DNA of 5,175 nt from assembly GCA_002310175.1 (NCBI GenBank), contig DBYG01000038.1, positions 1 through 5,175 on the forward strand, read 5' to 3'. Source of the DNA: Bacteroidales bacterium UBA1192 (GTDB taxonomy: Bacteria; Bacteroidota; Bacteroidia; Bacteroidales; Bacteroidaceae). The position numbers and the translations under genes are program-made. A model generated the notes under the pieces. The model had not been told where the DNA came from. It did not search any database and worked only from the letters and a program-made list of their open reading frames with translations. This document shows, one piece after another, positions 1 through 4,429 of this stretch. Positions within the stretch are counted from its first letter, which is position 1. Each line of letters starts with the position of its first letter.

Positions 1-34
1 TGAACCTTAATCTCTCTGTCTCAAAACTCTCCAT
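1..34 (-). CDS. GNAT-family acetyltransferase, N-terminal fragment
   Basis: Reading leftward from an ATG at 34-32 gives MESFETERLRF before the window ends. The pattern 'ETERLxxR' at the very N terminus is typical of RimJ/RimL-type GNAT N-acetyltransferases, which transfer acetyl from acetyl-CoA to an amine. The start is supported by a good Bacteroidetes -7 element (51-58, minus) about 17 bases upstream, giving a short leader. Only 11 residues are visible, so the family call rests on one motif and the substrate cannot be guessed. It runs in the same direction as the LytTR gene at 145-888 and is separated from it by the palindromic element. Confidence 0.5.
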   Translation of the reverse strand, partial: MESFETERLRF

Positions 35-50
35 CTCAAATTATTTTCGC

Positions 51-58
51 CAAAGATA
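51..58 (-). promoter_or_regulatory. -7 promoter element (TATCTTTG) for the left-edge gene
   Basis: On the minus strand these bases read TATCTTTG, an exact match to the Bacteroidetes -7 consensus TAnnTTTG. No good TTTG -33 element lies 19-21 bases upstream; that position falls inside the palindromic element at 60-142. The promoter therefore directly abuts the repeat, so the repeat's folding or any protein bound to it could affect this promoter (inference). Confidence 0.55.
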
Positions 59-59
59 C

Positions 60-142
60 AAAAACGTGCAATTGGGGTCAGGCCCCTTTTGCACGTTTTG
101 CCTAAATGTGCAAAAGGGGCCTGACCCCAATTGCACGTTTTT
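60..142. repeat. Palindromic double-hairpin element, copy 1 (REP/BIME-like)
   Basis: Positions 60-94 are a perfect 35-base reverse complement of 108-142, with a 13-base centre (95-107). Each arm is itself a hairpin: 61-71 pairs with 89-99, then GGGG (74-77) with CCCC (83-86) around a five-base loop. The element can form two tandem hairpins or one long stem. Positions 61-135 are identical to 1830-1904 and 3574-3648. The stop codon of the LytTR gene (145-147) is two bases from its right edge, and T-runs follow the stem on both strands, so it is probably the terminator of that gene. Paired inverted hairpins resemble BIMEs made of REP units, which in other bacteria are linked to Y1 (RAYT) transposases; none is present here. 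The mobile origin is inference. Confidence 0.9.
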
Positions 143-144
143 AC

Positions 145-888
145 TCAGCCAAGAATATCTTTCAGGCCTTTCTGATATTTGCGGGAGACGGGGAGTTTGG
201 TGTCGGGCACTGATACTGTGTCCGGCGATTCCAGTTTGGCGTACCTGCTGTTTACAAGGAAGGCCCGATGAATGCGGATGAACCCGGGGCCAAGCAACGC
301 CTCCCATTGGGAGATTGGGGTACGGTTCTGCAGGGCACGGCCATCGGACGCATGGACTATGACCTCGGTGTCACATGATTCTACATAGACTATCTCGCTG
401 GGAAGCAGCGTGATTTTCTTGCGCATGGAGCAGAATGTGACGGGAGTCTCTATCTCCGGATGCTTTACGGTAAGCCATCGGTCTATCAGGGAGCCGCCTA
501 TGGCCAGGATTGAGATCAATATCGATATGAATACAGGATTGGCTATTATCCCCGGAGATGGCATATTATTATAATGACTCTGATAATAATCATTTCCACT
601 ACCGAATCTTAATCCCAAACGCTGATAATGGATAAATATGTTTGTTGCGTAAATGAGCAGATATTCAAGGACCAGTATTGCCAGAACGATGTATATGACA
701 TTAAGGATTCCTTCACTGCGTTTCTTGAAAGATACCTTTGGAAAAAAATACTTGGCCGCGAGCGCACCCGGCAGGAACATTGTGCCCATAAGGATAGCCT
801 CCGGGAAATCGTAGCCTGCACTGGAAACAACCAGCGCAGCTATCACCACCGACAGCATCCAATAGAGTATGGTAACAAGCGTTCTCAT
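145..888 (-). CDS. Membrane-anchored LytTR-domain transcriptional regulator (cassette 1)
   Basis: A 247-residue protein. Hydrophobic segments lie near residues 4-24, 31-50, 62-86 and 115-134, followed by a short linker and a C-terminal LytTR DNA-binding domain (about 149-247). LytTR hallmarks are visible: LLPSEIVYVES (161-171), the conserved FIRIHRAFLVN (203-213) and LPVSRKY (232-238). LytTR domains bind direct repeats in promoters through a beta-sheet fold; there is no receiver domain, so the signal is probably sensed in the membrane. The frame stays open upstream to an ATG at 1071, but I chose the ATG at 886-888 because it aligns with the start of the paralogue at 1915-2652 and the extension has no counterpart there, is not membrane-like, and covers the operator region. 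It is divergent from 1087-1829, its most likely target. Confidence 0.88.
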   Translation of the reverse strand: MRTLVTILYWMLSVVIAALVVSSAGYDFPEAILMGTMFLPGALAAKYFFPKVSFKKRSEGILNVIYIVLAILVLEYLLIYATNIFIHYQRLGLRFGSGNDYYQSHYNNMPSPGIIANPVFISILISILAIGGSLIDRWLTVKHPEIETPVTFCSMRKKITLLPSEIVYVESCDTEVIVHASDGRALQNRTPISQWEALLGPGFIRIHRAFLVNSRYAKLESPDTVSVPDTKLPVSRKYQKGLKDILG

Positions 889-955
889 ATCGCTTACGAA
901 GATATGAAAACACTCCCGATAATCACAGCAAAACACCGCCCAAATGCCCAATATT

Positions 956-1037
956 TGGGATTTGGGGCCGAAACATGGGATTTGACATCGGTTCCAAAAC
1001 CTACATTTGGGATTTGAATGGCAAAACATGGGGAGCG
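956..1037 (+). promoter_or_regulatory. Direct-repeat operator between divergent genes (cassette 1)
   Basis: TGGGATTTG occurs three times in the same direction at 956-964, 976-984 and 1008-1016, and a weaker TGGGGAGCG follows at 1029-1037. Start-to-start spacings are 20, 32 and 21 bases, close to two, three and two helical turns, so all would lie on one DNA face. Nine-base direct repeats separated by about 12 bases are the known style of LytTR sites (AgrA and relatives). The copies at 976 and 1008 recur with the same spacing in cassette 2. An added inverted repeat, CCCAAAT/ATTTGGG (939-945/953-959), overlaps the first copy. Binding by the neighbouring LytTR proteins is inference. Confidence 0.6.
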
Positions 1038-1053
1038 TTTTTGCATCGGCCAC

Positions 1054-1061
1054 TAACTTTG
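1054..1061 (+). promoter_or_regulatory. -7 promoter element (TAACTTTG) of the 1087-1829 operon
   Basis: Exact match to TAnnTTTG, 25 bases before the ATG at 1087. The expected -33 position (about 1030-1034) has no TTTG; instead it is covered by the last, weak operator repeat (1029-1037). A promoter lacking its -33 element with a direct repeat in that place suits activation by a regulator. The leader after it (GCGTCAAAC) resembles that of cassette 2 (GCATCAAAC). Confidence 0.65.
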
Positions 1062-1086
1062 CGTCAAACATTTAACAACAAACGCT

Positions 1087-1398
1087 ATGCAACAAATCAT
1101 CTTACAACTGCCAGGAGTCAATCTGGCCATCCTTACAATTCTGCTGGTGCTGTTATTCCTCAGCGCCTGGAAAGCTCCCCGCTGGGTCCGTCCCATCGGC
1201 TCAATAGCATTAGGGTTCTGCGCCCTATCCTATATTTTCGGTTTTTTTATGGGACTATACGATATCAACAGAGCTCAGGAAATAAGTCCCGCTGTCATGA
1301 TTGGAGGATTAAAGATTTGGAACTGGTTCATAGTTTACGGATTATTAATCTACTTTGTGTCACACGTAATCAGTTTCATCCGGAAACCCGGTCATTAA
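1087..1398 (+). CDS. Small three-helix membrane protein, ExbB/MotA-like (cassette 1, first gene)
   Basis: A 103-residue protein that is almost all membrane: predicted helices near residues 11-27, 37-58 and 77-98. Between helices 1 and 2 is the basic motif WKAPRWVRPIGSIAL (28-42), and before helix 3 is ISPAVMIGGLKIW (66-78). The order of a basic loop, a glycine-containing helix and 'ISPAxxxGGLK' resembles the core of Bacteroidetes MotA/TolQ/ExbB-type proton channel proteins, but it is far shorter, so this is a weak relationship and channel activity is not shown. The paralogue at 2862-3227 shares both motifs. It starts 25 bases after a -7 element and the next gene begins 23 bases after its stop, so the two form one operon. 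Its partner or ligand is unknown; it may signal to the divergent LytTR protein. Confidence 0.82.
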   Translation: MQQIILQLPGVNLAILTILLVLLFLSAWKAPRWVRPIGSIALGFCALSYIFGFFMGLYDINRAQEISPAVMIGGLKIWNWFIVYGLLIYFVSHVISFIRKPGH

Positions 1399-1421
1399 CA
1401 AACAATTAAAACGCAAGCACT

Positions 1422-1829
1422 ATGTTTATTTCAAATATCGGATACATATTCCAATCCACCACTCCGTTCACCTTAATATCTTTTGTATTACTGCTGGCAG
1501 CCATCATATTTGTTGCCGTAAAGTGTCCAGCCAAACTGCATTCTATAGGAACGTTGACTATGGTATTCGGACTTTTGTGTTTCTCGCTGAAATTGGTTCA
1601 GGTGTATGACTGTATTCAGATCAATTTATCAGACTGCGACTATCAGATTTTCGCTTGGGAGAAGATGATGTCGGGAGAAATCATAACCCGGGAGGATTTC
1701 AATTCAGTGGAAAGCATCTGGAAGTATATCTGTTCACCAGTATCCAAATGCTGCGCCATCCTATTATGGAGCTCTTTTGACTACACAATATCCCGCATCC
1801 TCTACATCATCCGCACCCCCCGCATCTGA
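1422..1829 (+). CDS. Small membrane protein, second gene of the cassette 1 operon
   Basis: A 135-residue protein with hydrophobic segments near residues 16-34, 41-62 and 108-130. A loop of about 45 residues rich in charged and polar residues (64-107) with several cysteines (C64, C72, C104) lies between helices 2 and 3; C110 and C111 follow at the start of helix 3. The layout repeats that of the upstream gene: helix, basic loop (KCPAKLHSIG, 34-43), helix ending in VYDCI, helix, then a basic tail YIIRTPRI. It is probably an ancient paralogue of the first gene, suggesting a hetero-oligomer (inference). The paralogue at 3248-3574 keeps the RIYDRI and FIIRTPRL equivalents but lacks about 27 residues of the loop. 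The TGA at 1827-1829 overlaps the first base of the palindrome, which probably terminates the operon. I do not recognise a named family. Confidence 0.8.
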   Translation: MFISNIGYIFQSTTPFTLISFVLLLAAIIFVAVKCPAKLHSIGTLTMVFGLLCFSLKLVQVYDCIQINLSDCDYQIFAWEKMMSGEIITREDFNSVESIWKYICSPVSKCCAILLWSSFDYTISRILYIIRTPRI

Positions 1830-1911
1830 AAAACGTGCAATTGGGGTCAGGCCCCTTTTGCACGTTTTGCCTAAATGTGCAAAAGGGGCCTGACCCCAAT
1901 TGCACGGTTTT
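1829..1911. repeat. Palindromic double-hairpin element, copy 2, between convergent genes
   Basis: Identical to copy 1 from 1829 to 1906; then one extra G (1907) makes CGGTTTT where copy 1 has CGTTTTT, so the outermost pairs of the long stem are slightly disturbed. It fills the whole gap between the plus-strand stop codon at 1827-1829 and the minus-strand stop codon at 1915-1917. With GC-rich stems and T-runs on both strands, it fits a bidirectional intrinsic terminator. It is also the junction between the two cassettes, so recombination between identical copies could delete or multiply a cassette (inference). Confidence 0.9.
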
Positions 1912-1914
1912 GAC

Positions 1915-2652
1915 TCAGCAAAGGATTTCTTTCAGGCCTTTCTGGTATTTGCGGGAGACGGGGAGTGACTCCTCTCCCACCTTGACGGTGTCCTGGCTGT
2001 ACGATTCCACGTGGTTACAGTTGACCAGGAAGGCCCGATGAATACGCACAAACGGGTATCCCAAGACCGATTCCCACTGGGAGATTCCGGTCTTGTTGCG
2101 CAGTTTACGGCCATCGGAAGCATGGACGAACACCTCCGTGTCACACGATTCCACATATAATATCTCACTGGGAAGCAGAGATACCCTCTTTCGGTCAGAG
2201 CAGAACGTGATGGGACTCTCCATCTCCGGATGGTTCCTACTTAGCCATCGGTCTATCAGCGCCCCTCCTATCGCCAATACCGATACAAGAACCGATATAA
2301 ACAACGGATTGAATACTCCAGTGTCTTTAGGGAAATCAAATGGAACATTATATGAAACACCTTGAATCAACTTATAATTACCTGAAGGCTGAAAGCACAA
2401 TGTCCATACCAGCAGCAGGTATTCCAGGATAATAATAGCCAAAACAAGATAAATGGAATCACGAATACCCTGAGCCCTCTTTTTAAAAGATATCTTAGGT
2501 ATCATATATTGTGCGGCAAGTGCTCCTGGCAGGAACATAGTAGCCACAAACAATGCTCTTGAAACAGACAGGTTCTCCACAAGCTTCATAATTATCAGTG
2601 CTACTATAATCACTGAAAACACCCAATAGGCAATAATAACGGCTCTTTTCAT
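1915..2652 (-). CDS. Membrane-anchored LytTR-domain transcriptional regulator (cassette 2)
   Basis: A 245-residue paralogue of the protein at 145-888. Hydrophobic segments lie near residues 4-23, 33-52, 65-87 and 114-133, then a LytTR domain (about 147-245) with LLPSEILYVES (159-169), FVRIHRAFLVN (201-211) and LPVSRKY (230-236). Conserved blocks with the first copy include TMFLPGALAA, ISFKKR, SxLAIGGxLIDRWL and SCDTEV. The region between helices 3 and 4 (about 88-113) differs almost completely between paralogues and may be the ligand- or partner-sensing part. A TTG at 2658 lies in frame two codons upstream, but the ATG at 2650-2652 aligns with the start of the first copy. The 3' end matches that of the first copy closely at the DNA level next to the palindrome. 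It is divergent from 2862-3574, its likely target. Confidence 0.88.
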   Translation of the reverse strand: MKRAVIIAYWVFSVIIVALIIMKLVENLSVSRALFVATMFLPGALAAQYMIPKISFKKRAQGIRDSIYLVLAIIILEYLLLVWTLCFQPSGNYKLIQGVSYNVPFDFPKDTGVFNPLFISVLVSVLAIGGALIDRWLSRNHPEMESPITFCSDRKRVSLLPSEILYVESCDTEVFVHASDGRKLRNKTGISQWESVLGYPFVRIHRAFLVNCNHVESYSQDTVKVGEESLPVSRKYQKGLKEILC

Positions 2653-2713
2653 ATACAAAGGATTTATGCTGACGAAGATAGTGAATACCTGAACACTCTG
2701 CTAAAAAAACCGC

Positions 2714-2795
2714 TGTCAAATCCCCCTCAAAAAGGTTATTAAGCCTTTCAGCAGGATTTGACAACGGACAAATACTCAAACAGAGGGATATGACA
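2714..2795. promoter_or_regulatory. Operator region between divergent genes (cassette 2)
   Basis: GGATTTGACA at 2754-2763 and GGATATGACA at 2786-2795 are direct repeats 32 bases apart, and a third exact GGATTTGACA lies on the minus strand (2714-2723), forming a perfect 10-base inverted repeat with the first. The 2754 copy is identical to 978-987 of cassette 1, and both lie 76 bases before their -7 element. The inverted copy faces the LytTR gene and could allow autoregulation. Between the arms AAAGG and CCTTT (2731-2735/2744-2748) can also pair. Binding by a LytTR protein is inferred from conservation and spacing. Confidence 0.6.
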
Positions 2796-2804
2796 CCTTA
2801 AAAA

Positions 2805-2837
2805 ATTGTATGTTCCTATTCAAACACCATATCTTTG
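2805..2837 (+). promoter_or_regulatory. Promoter of the 2862-3574 operon
   Basis: TATCTTTG at 2830-2837 is an exact TAnnTTTG -7 element. ATTG at 2805-2808, with a 21-base spacer, is a near match to the TTTG -33 element. The ATG follows 24 bases after the -7 element. Unlike cassette 1, this promoter has a plausible -33 element and lacks the fourth repeat in that position, so its basal activity may be higher (inference). Confidence 0.65.
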
Positions 2838-2861
2838 CATCAAACCAAAGACAAATGCGTT

Positions 2862-3227
2862 ATGGAAGAAGAAATAATTGAAGAAGTAATGGATGAGTTT
2901 ACAGGTCCGGGGCCGATAACCGTATTGTTCCAGATTGTACCACCATGGATACTGAGTGTATTCACCATTCTGTTGATAGCAATACTGTTCTGCGGATGGA
3001 AAGCTCCAAAATGGGTAAGGCCGATAGGATCGATTGCGCTGGCCTTCTCTTTCATTCCATGGACTTGGAGAATAATGACCGCCCTGAGCGACGTAAAAAA
3101 CGCCGGTGCCCTATCACCTATGGTATGGATTAATGGCTTCAAGATCTCTTTATTCATAATTACATTGGGAATGATGGTATTCCTTATTTCAAGAATAGTC
3201 ATTGCTATACAAAACAGTAGAAACTAA
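2862..3227 (+). CDS. Small three-helix membrane protein, ExbB/MotA-like (cassette 2, first gene)
   Basis: A 121-residue paralogue of the protein at 1087-1398. An acidic N-terminal extension (MEEEIIEEVMDE) absent from the first copy is followed by hydrophobic segments near residues 29-46, 55-75 and 92-115. Shared motifs are WKAPKWVRPIGSIALAF (46-62) and LSPMVWINGFKI (84-95). The ATG at 2862 was chosen; an in-frame TTG at 2835 lies inside the -7 element and is impossible as a start for that transcript. The next gene starts 21 bases after the stop, indicating an operon. As with its paralogue, the resemblance to MotA/TolQ/ExbB is distant and rests on motif order. The acidic tail may be an interaction region that sets the two cassettes apart. 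Confidence 0.82.
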   Translation: MEEEIIEEVMDEFTGPGPITVLFQIVPPWILSVFTILLIAILFCGWKAPKWVRPIGSIALAFSFIPWTWRIMTALSDVKNAGALSPMVWINGFKISLFIITLGMMVFLISRIVIAIQNSRN

Positions 3228-3247
3228 GAATCTAAAAGACCTGCCTT

Positions 3248-3574
3248 ATGATAAAGTTTTTCTTATCCTCAATATCCACATTCGATGCTATTGCGTTTGT
3301 GGTTCTTTTACTGGCGACAATAGCTGCGGCATGGAAGGCCACAGATAAAATCAGACCTGTAGGCAAACTGATAGAGGCCATTTTCATGACATCAATATCA
3401 GTGCAATGCCTGATTCTGTTCATAAGAATTTATGATAGGATAACATGGGGAAACGTATCGATTCAAGTAGAGTTCTGCGATGATTTCAGGGCACTGGCAT
3501 CAGTTGTAATACTGGCTGCCCTGGCCTACATAATCAATAACATTCTCTTCATAATCCGCACTCCCCGCCTCTGA
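3248..3574 (+). CDS. Small membrane protein, second gene of the cassette 2 operon
   Basis: A 108-residue protein with hydrophobic segments near residues 11-28, 41-60 and 83-104. A basic loop (WKATDKIRPVGKL, 29-41) follows helix 1, and LFIRIYDRI (57-65) ends helix 2. The C-terminal tail FIIRTPRL matches YIIRTPRI of the protein at 1422-1829, its positional counterpart; the loop between helices 2 and 3 is about 27 residues shorter here. The WKA...IRPVGKL segment also resembles WKAPKWVRPIGSI of the gene just upstream, supporting an origin of all four small genes from one ancestor. The TGA at 3572-3574 overlaps the first base of palindrome copy 3. I do not recognise a named family. Confidence 0.8.
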   Translation: MIKFFLSSISTFDAIAFVVLLLATIAAAWKATDKIRPVGKLIEAIFMTSISVQCLILFIRIYDRITWGNVSIQVEFCDDFRALASVVILAALAYIINNILFIIRTPRL

Positions 3575-3648
3575 AAACGTGCAATTGGGGTCAGGCCCCT
3601 TTTGCACGTTTTGCCTAAATGTGCAAAAGGGGCCTGACCCCAATTGCA
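3574..3648. repeat. Palindromic double-hairpin element, copy 3, between convergent genes
   Basis: Identical to positions 61-135 of copy 1. The right arm stops after ATTGCA; the last CGTTTTT of copy 1 is missing and is replaced by the end of the next gene, whose stop codon (3649-3651) starts at the very next base. It lies exactly between two convergent stop codons (3572-3574 and 3649-3651) and is a probable two-way terminator. The abrupt join to an unrelated gene marks the right edge of the duplicated cassette. Confidence 0.9.
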
Positions 3649-4191
3649 TCATTTTTTGTTAGTGGCCAATCTGATTGCCAGAATTGCAATGGGAATTGTG
3701 ATGAGATAGACAAGAATCAGAACCGGAACATTGTCTATGACTGGAATCATCATTTGGTCATAGCCAGGACGCATCTCTGCTACAGCAGCGGCCAGAGAGC
3801 CCTCGGTATCGGTCCACCAGTGAGCCGTGTAGGTAAAGAATGAGAAGGCCATTGGCACGAATCCCCAGCGCAGGCTCTTTACGGGGTTTGACTGGAACTT
3901 GATCTTAAGGAACTCCGAGAGAGCTGCCAGGAATATCATTCCTATTACGCATACGGCATCGGCCTCACCTGCTATCAGTAACAGAATTAATACAAATCCG
4001 TTCATGATACTTGCGGCGCCGAATCCCGGAACCTGCTTGACCATAGCCTTGTAGATGAAGGCTGTGATAAACGGCAGCAGTGCGCCTACGTAGGCGTAGC
4101 ATGCAGGATGAATAAGACCTGTCAATGAACCAAGAATGAATGTGGCAAGATAAGCGATTGCCAGAAGGATAACTTTAAAAATAGGTTTCAT
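3649..4191 (-). CDS. MptD/Trep_Strep-type predicted ECF transporter S component
   Basis: A 180-residue integral membrane protein with hydrophobic segments near residues 5-26, 28-49, 60-75, 79-97, 108-123 and 149-173. The stretch around KAMVKQVPGFGAASIMNG (48-65), with a K-x-V-x-x-F/G-A-x-x-IM-G pattern after the second helix, and the length of about 180 residues fit the MptD / Trep_Strep family of putative substrate-binding (S) subunits of energy-coupling-factor transporters, which capture a small molecule and pair with a shared EcfT-EcfA module. The substrate is not identifiable. No EcfA or EcfT gene is in the window. The ATG at 4189-4191 gives a normal N-terminal helix. The coding end runs into palindrome copy 3. 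Upstream lie a terminator, a short ORF and a promoter that may form its leader. Confidence 0.65.
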   Translation of the reverse strand: MKPIFKVILLAIAYLATFILGSLTGLIHPACYAYVGALLPFITAFIYKAMVKQVPGFGAASIMNGFVLILLLIAGEADAVCVIGMIFLAALSEFLKIKFQSNPVKSLRWGFVPMAFSFFTYTAHWWTDTEGSLAAAVAEMRPGYDQMMIPVIDNVPVLILVYLITIPIAILAIRLATNKK

Positions 4192-4222
4192 AACTGTAAT
4201 TATTTAATGATTAAAAACTGTA

Positions 4223-4256
4223 CAAAGAAAAGAAGAGCCTGCAATGCAGGCCCTTC
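4223..4256 (-). terminator. Intrinsic terminator, minus strand
   Basis: On the minus strand, GAAGGGCCTGC (4256-4246) and GCAGGCTCTTC (4242-4232) form an 11-bp stem with one G-T wobble and a three-base loop, followed at once by TTTTCTTTG. It sits four bases after the stop of the short ORF at 4260-4355 and about 30 bases before the ATG of the S-component gene. It either ends a short transcript from the promoter at 4370-4377 or acts as an attenuator for the gene at 3649-4191. Confidence 0.7.
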
Positions 4257-4259
4257 CTG

Positions 4260-4355
4260 TTATTGTTCAATCTCACTTTCGGGAGCGGAGTTGGCCCCCT
4301 TTCCTCTACCACACAAACCAAAACATACTCCAATTATCATCGCTATCATAACCAT
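4260..4355 (-). CDS. Possible 31-residue membrane peptide
   Basis: An ATG at 4355-4353 opens a 31-codon frame ending in TAA (4262-4260). The peptide begins MVMIAMIIGVCFGLCGRG, a hydrophobic segment of about 14 residues with two cysteines, followed by a polar tail ending PESEIEQ. It lies in a complete mini-unit: a -7 element (TACCTTTG, 4377-4370) about 14 bases upstream and an intrinsic terminator directly after the stop. This arrangement favours a real small protein or leader peptide, but short frames arise by chance, there are alternative ATGs at codons 3 and 6, and no family is recognised. If it is a leader, translation could influence the terminator ahead of the S-component gene (inference). 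Confidence 0.4.
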   Translation of the reverse strand: MVMIAMIIGVCFGLCGRGKGANSAPESEIEQ

Positions 4356-4369
4356 TGCTTTTACGGCCG

Positions 4370-4405
4370 CAAAGGTACTGCCGCCATTTTACCTGGGTAA
4401 TACCC
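4370..4405 (-). promoter_or_regulatory. -7 element with an upstream palindrome, minus strand
   Basis: The minus strand reads TACCTTTG at 4377-4370, an exact TAnnTTTG match. About 18 bases further upstream is GGGTATTACCC (4395-4405), an 11-base perfect palindrome with a one-base centre, placed where a -33 element would be expected. TTTG at 4408-4405 is too far away (27-base spacer) to be a normal -33 element. The palindrome may be a regulator site. Transcription would run left through the short ORF toward the S-component gene. Confidence 0.5.
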
Positions 4406-4429
4406 AAATCTTGCTATTTTGAAAATCAT

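Larger units (their letters stand above)
60..3648. repeat. Tandem duplication of a LytTR / small membrane protein cassette
   Basis: The order palindrome - LytTR gene (minus) - two small membrane protein genes (plus) occurs twice in a row: 60-1828 and 1829-3573, closed by a third palindrome at 3574-3648. The periods are 1769 and about 1744 bases. All three genes have counterparts in the other copy with matching lengths, orientation and motifs: WKAPxWVRPIGSIAL in the first small proteins, FIIRTPRL/YIIRTPRI at the ends of the second, and LPVSRKYQKGLK in the LytTR proteins. The proteins have clearly diverged, so the duplication is not recent, yet the palindromes remain identical over 75 bases. 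Confidence 0.9.

Noticed and set aside
60..142. Terminal inverted repeats of a composite transposon
   Set aside because: Each copy is a complete palindrome in itself, there is no transposase between the copies, and no target-site duplication is evident.
66..281. Frames starting inside the palindromes (66-281, 1835-2041, and the minus-strand frame 41-307)
   Set aside because: They begin in or read through the hairpin element and then run antisense to the LytTR genes; their shared N termini come only from the repeat itself.
886..1071. N-terminal extension of the first LytTR gene to an ATG at 1071
   Set aside because: The added 61 residues have no counterpart in the paralogue, are not membrane-like, and cover the repeat operator and the -7 element of the divergent operon.
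2835..2861. TTG start extending the 2862 gene upstream by nine codons
   Set aside because: The TTG is part of the -7 promoter element, upstream of the expected transcription start.
60..3648. CRISPR-like repeats
   Set aside because: The three repeats are about 1.7 kb apart with genes between them; there is no regular short spacer.
4370..4408. TTTG at 4408-4405 (minus) as a -33 element
   Set aside because: The spacer to the -7 element would be 27 bases, well above the usual 19-21.
4207..4422. Plus-strand frame of 71 codons
   Set aside because: It runs antisense through the terminator, the short ORF and the promoter, and its protein shows no recognisable feature; the minus-strand reading explains the region better.
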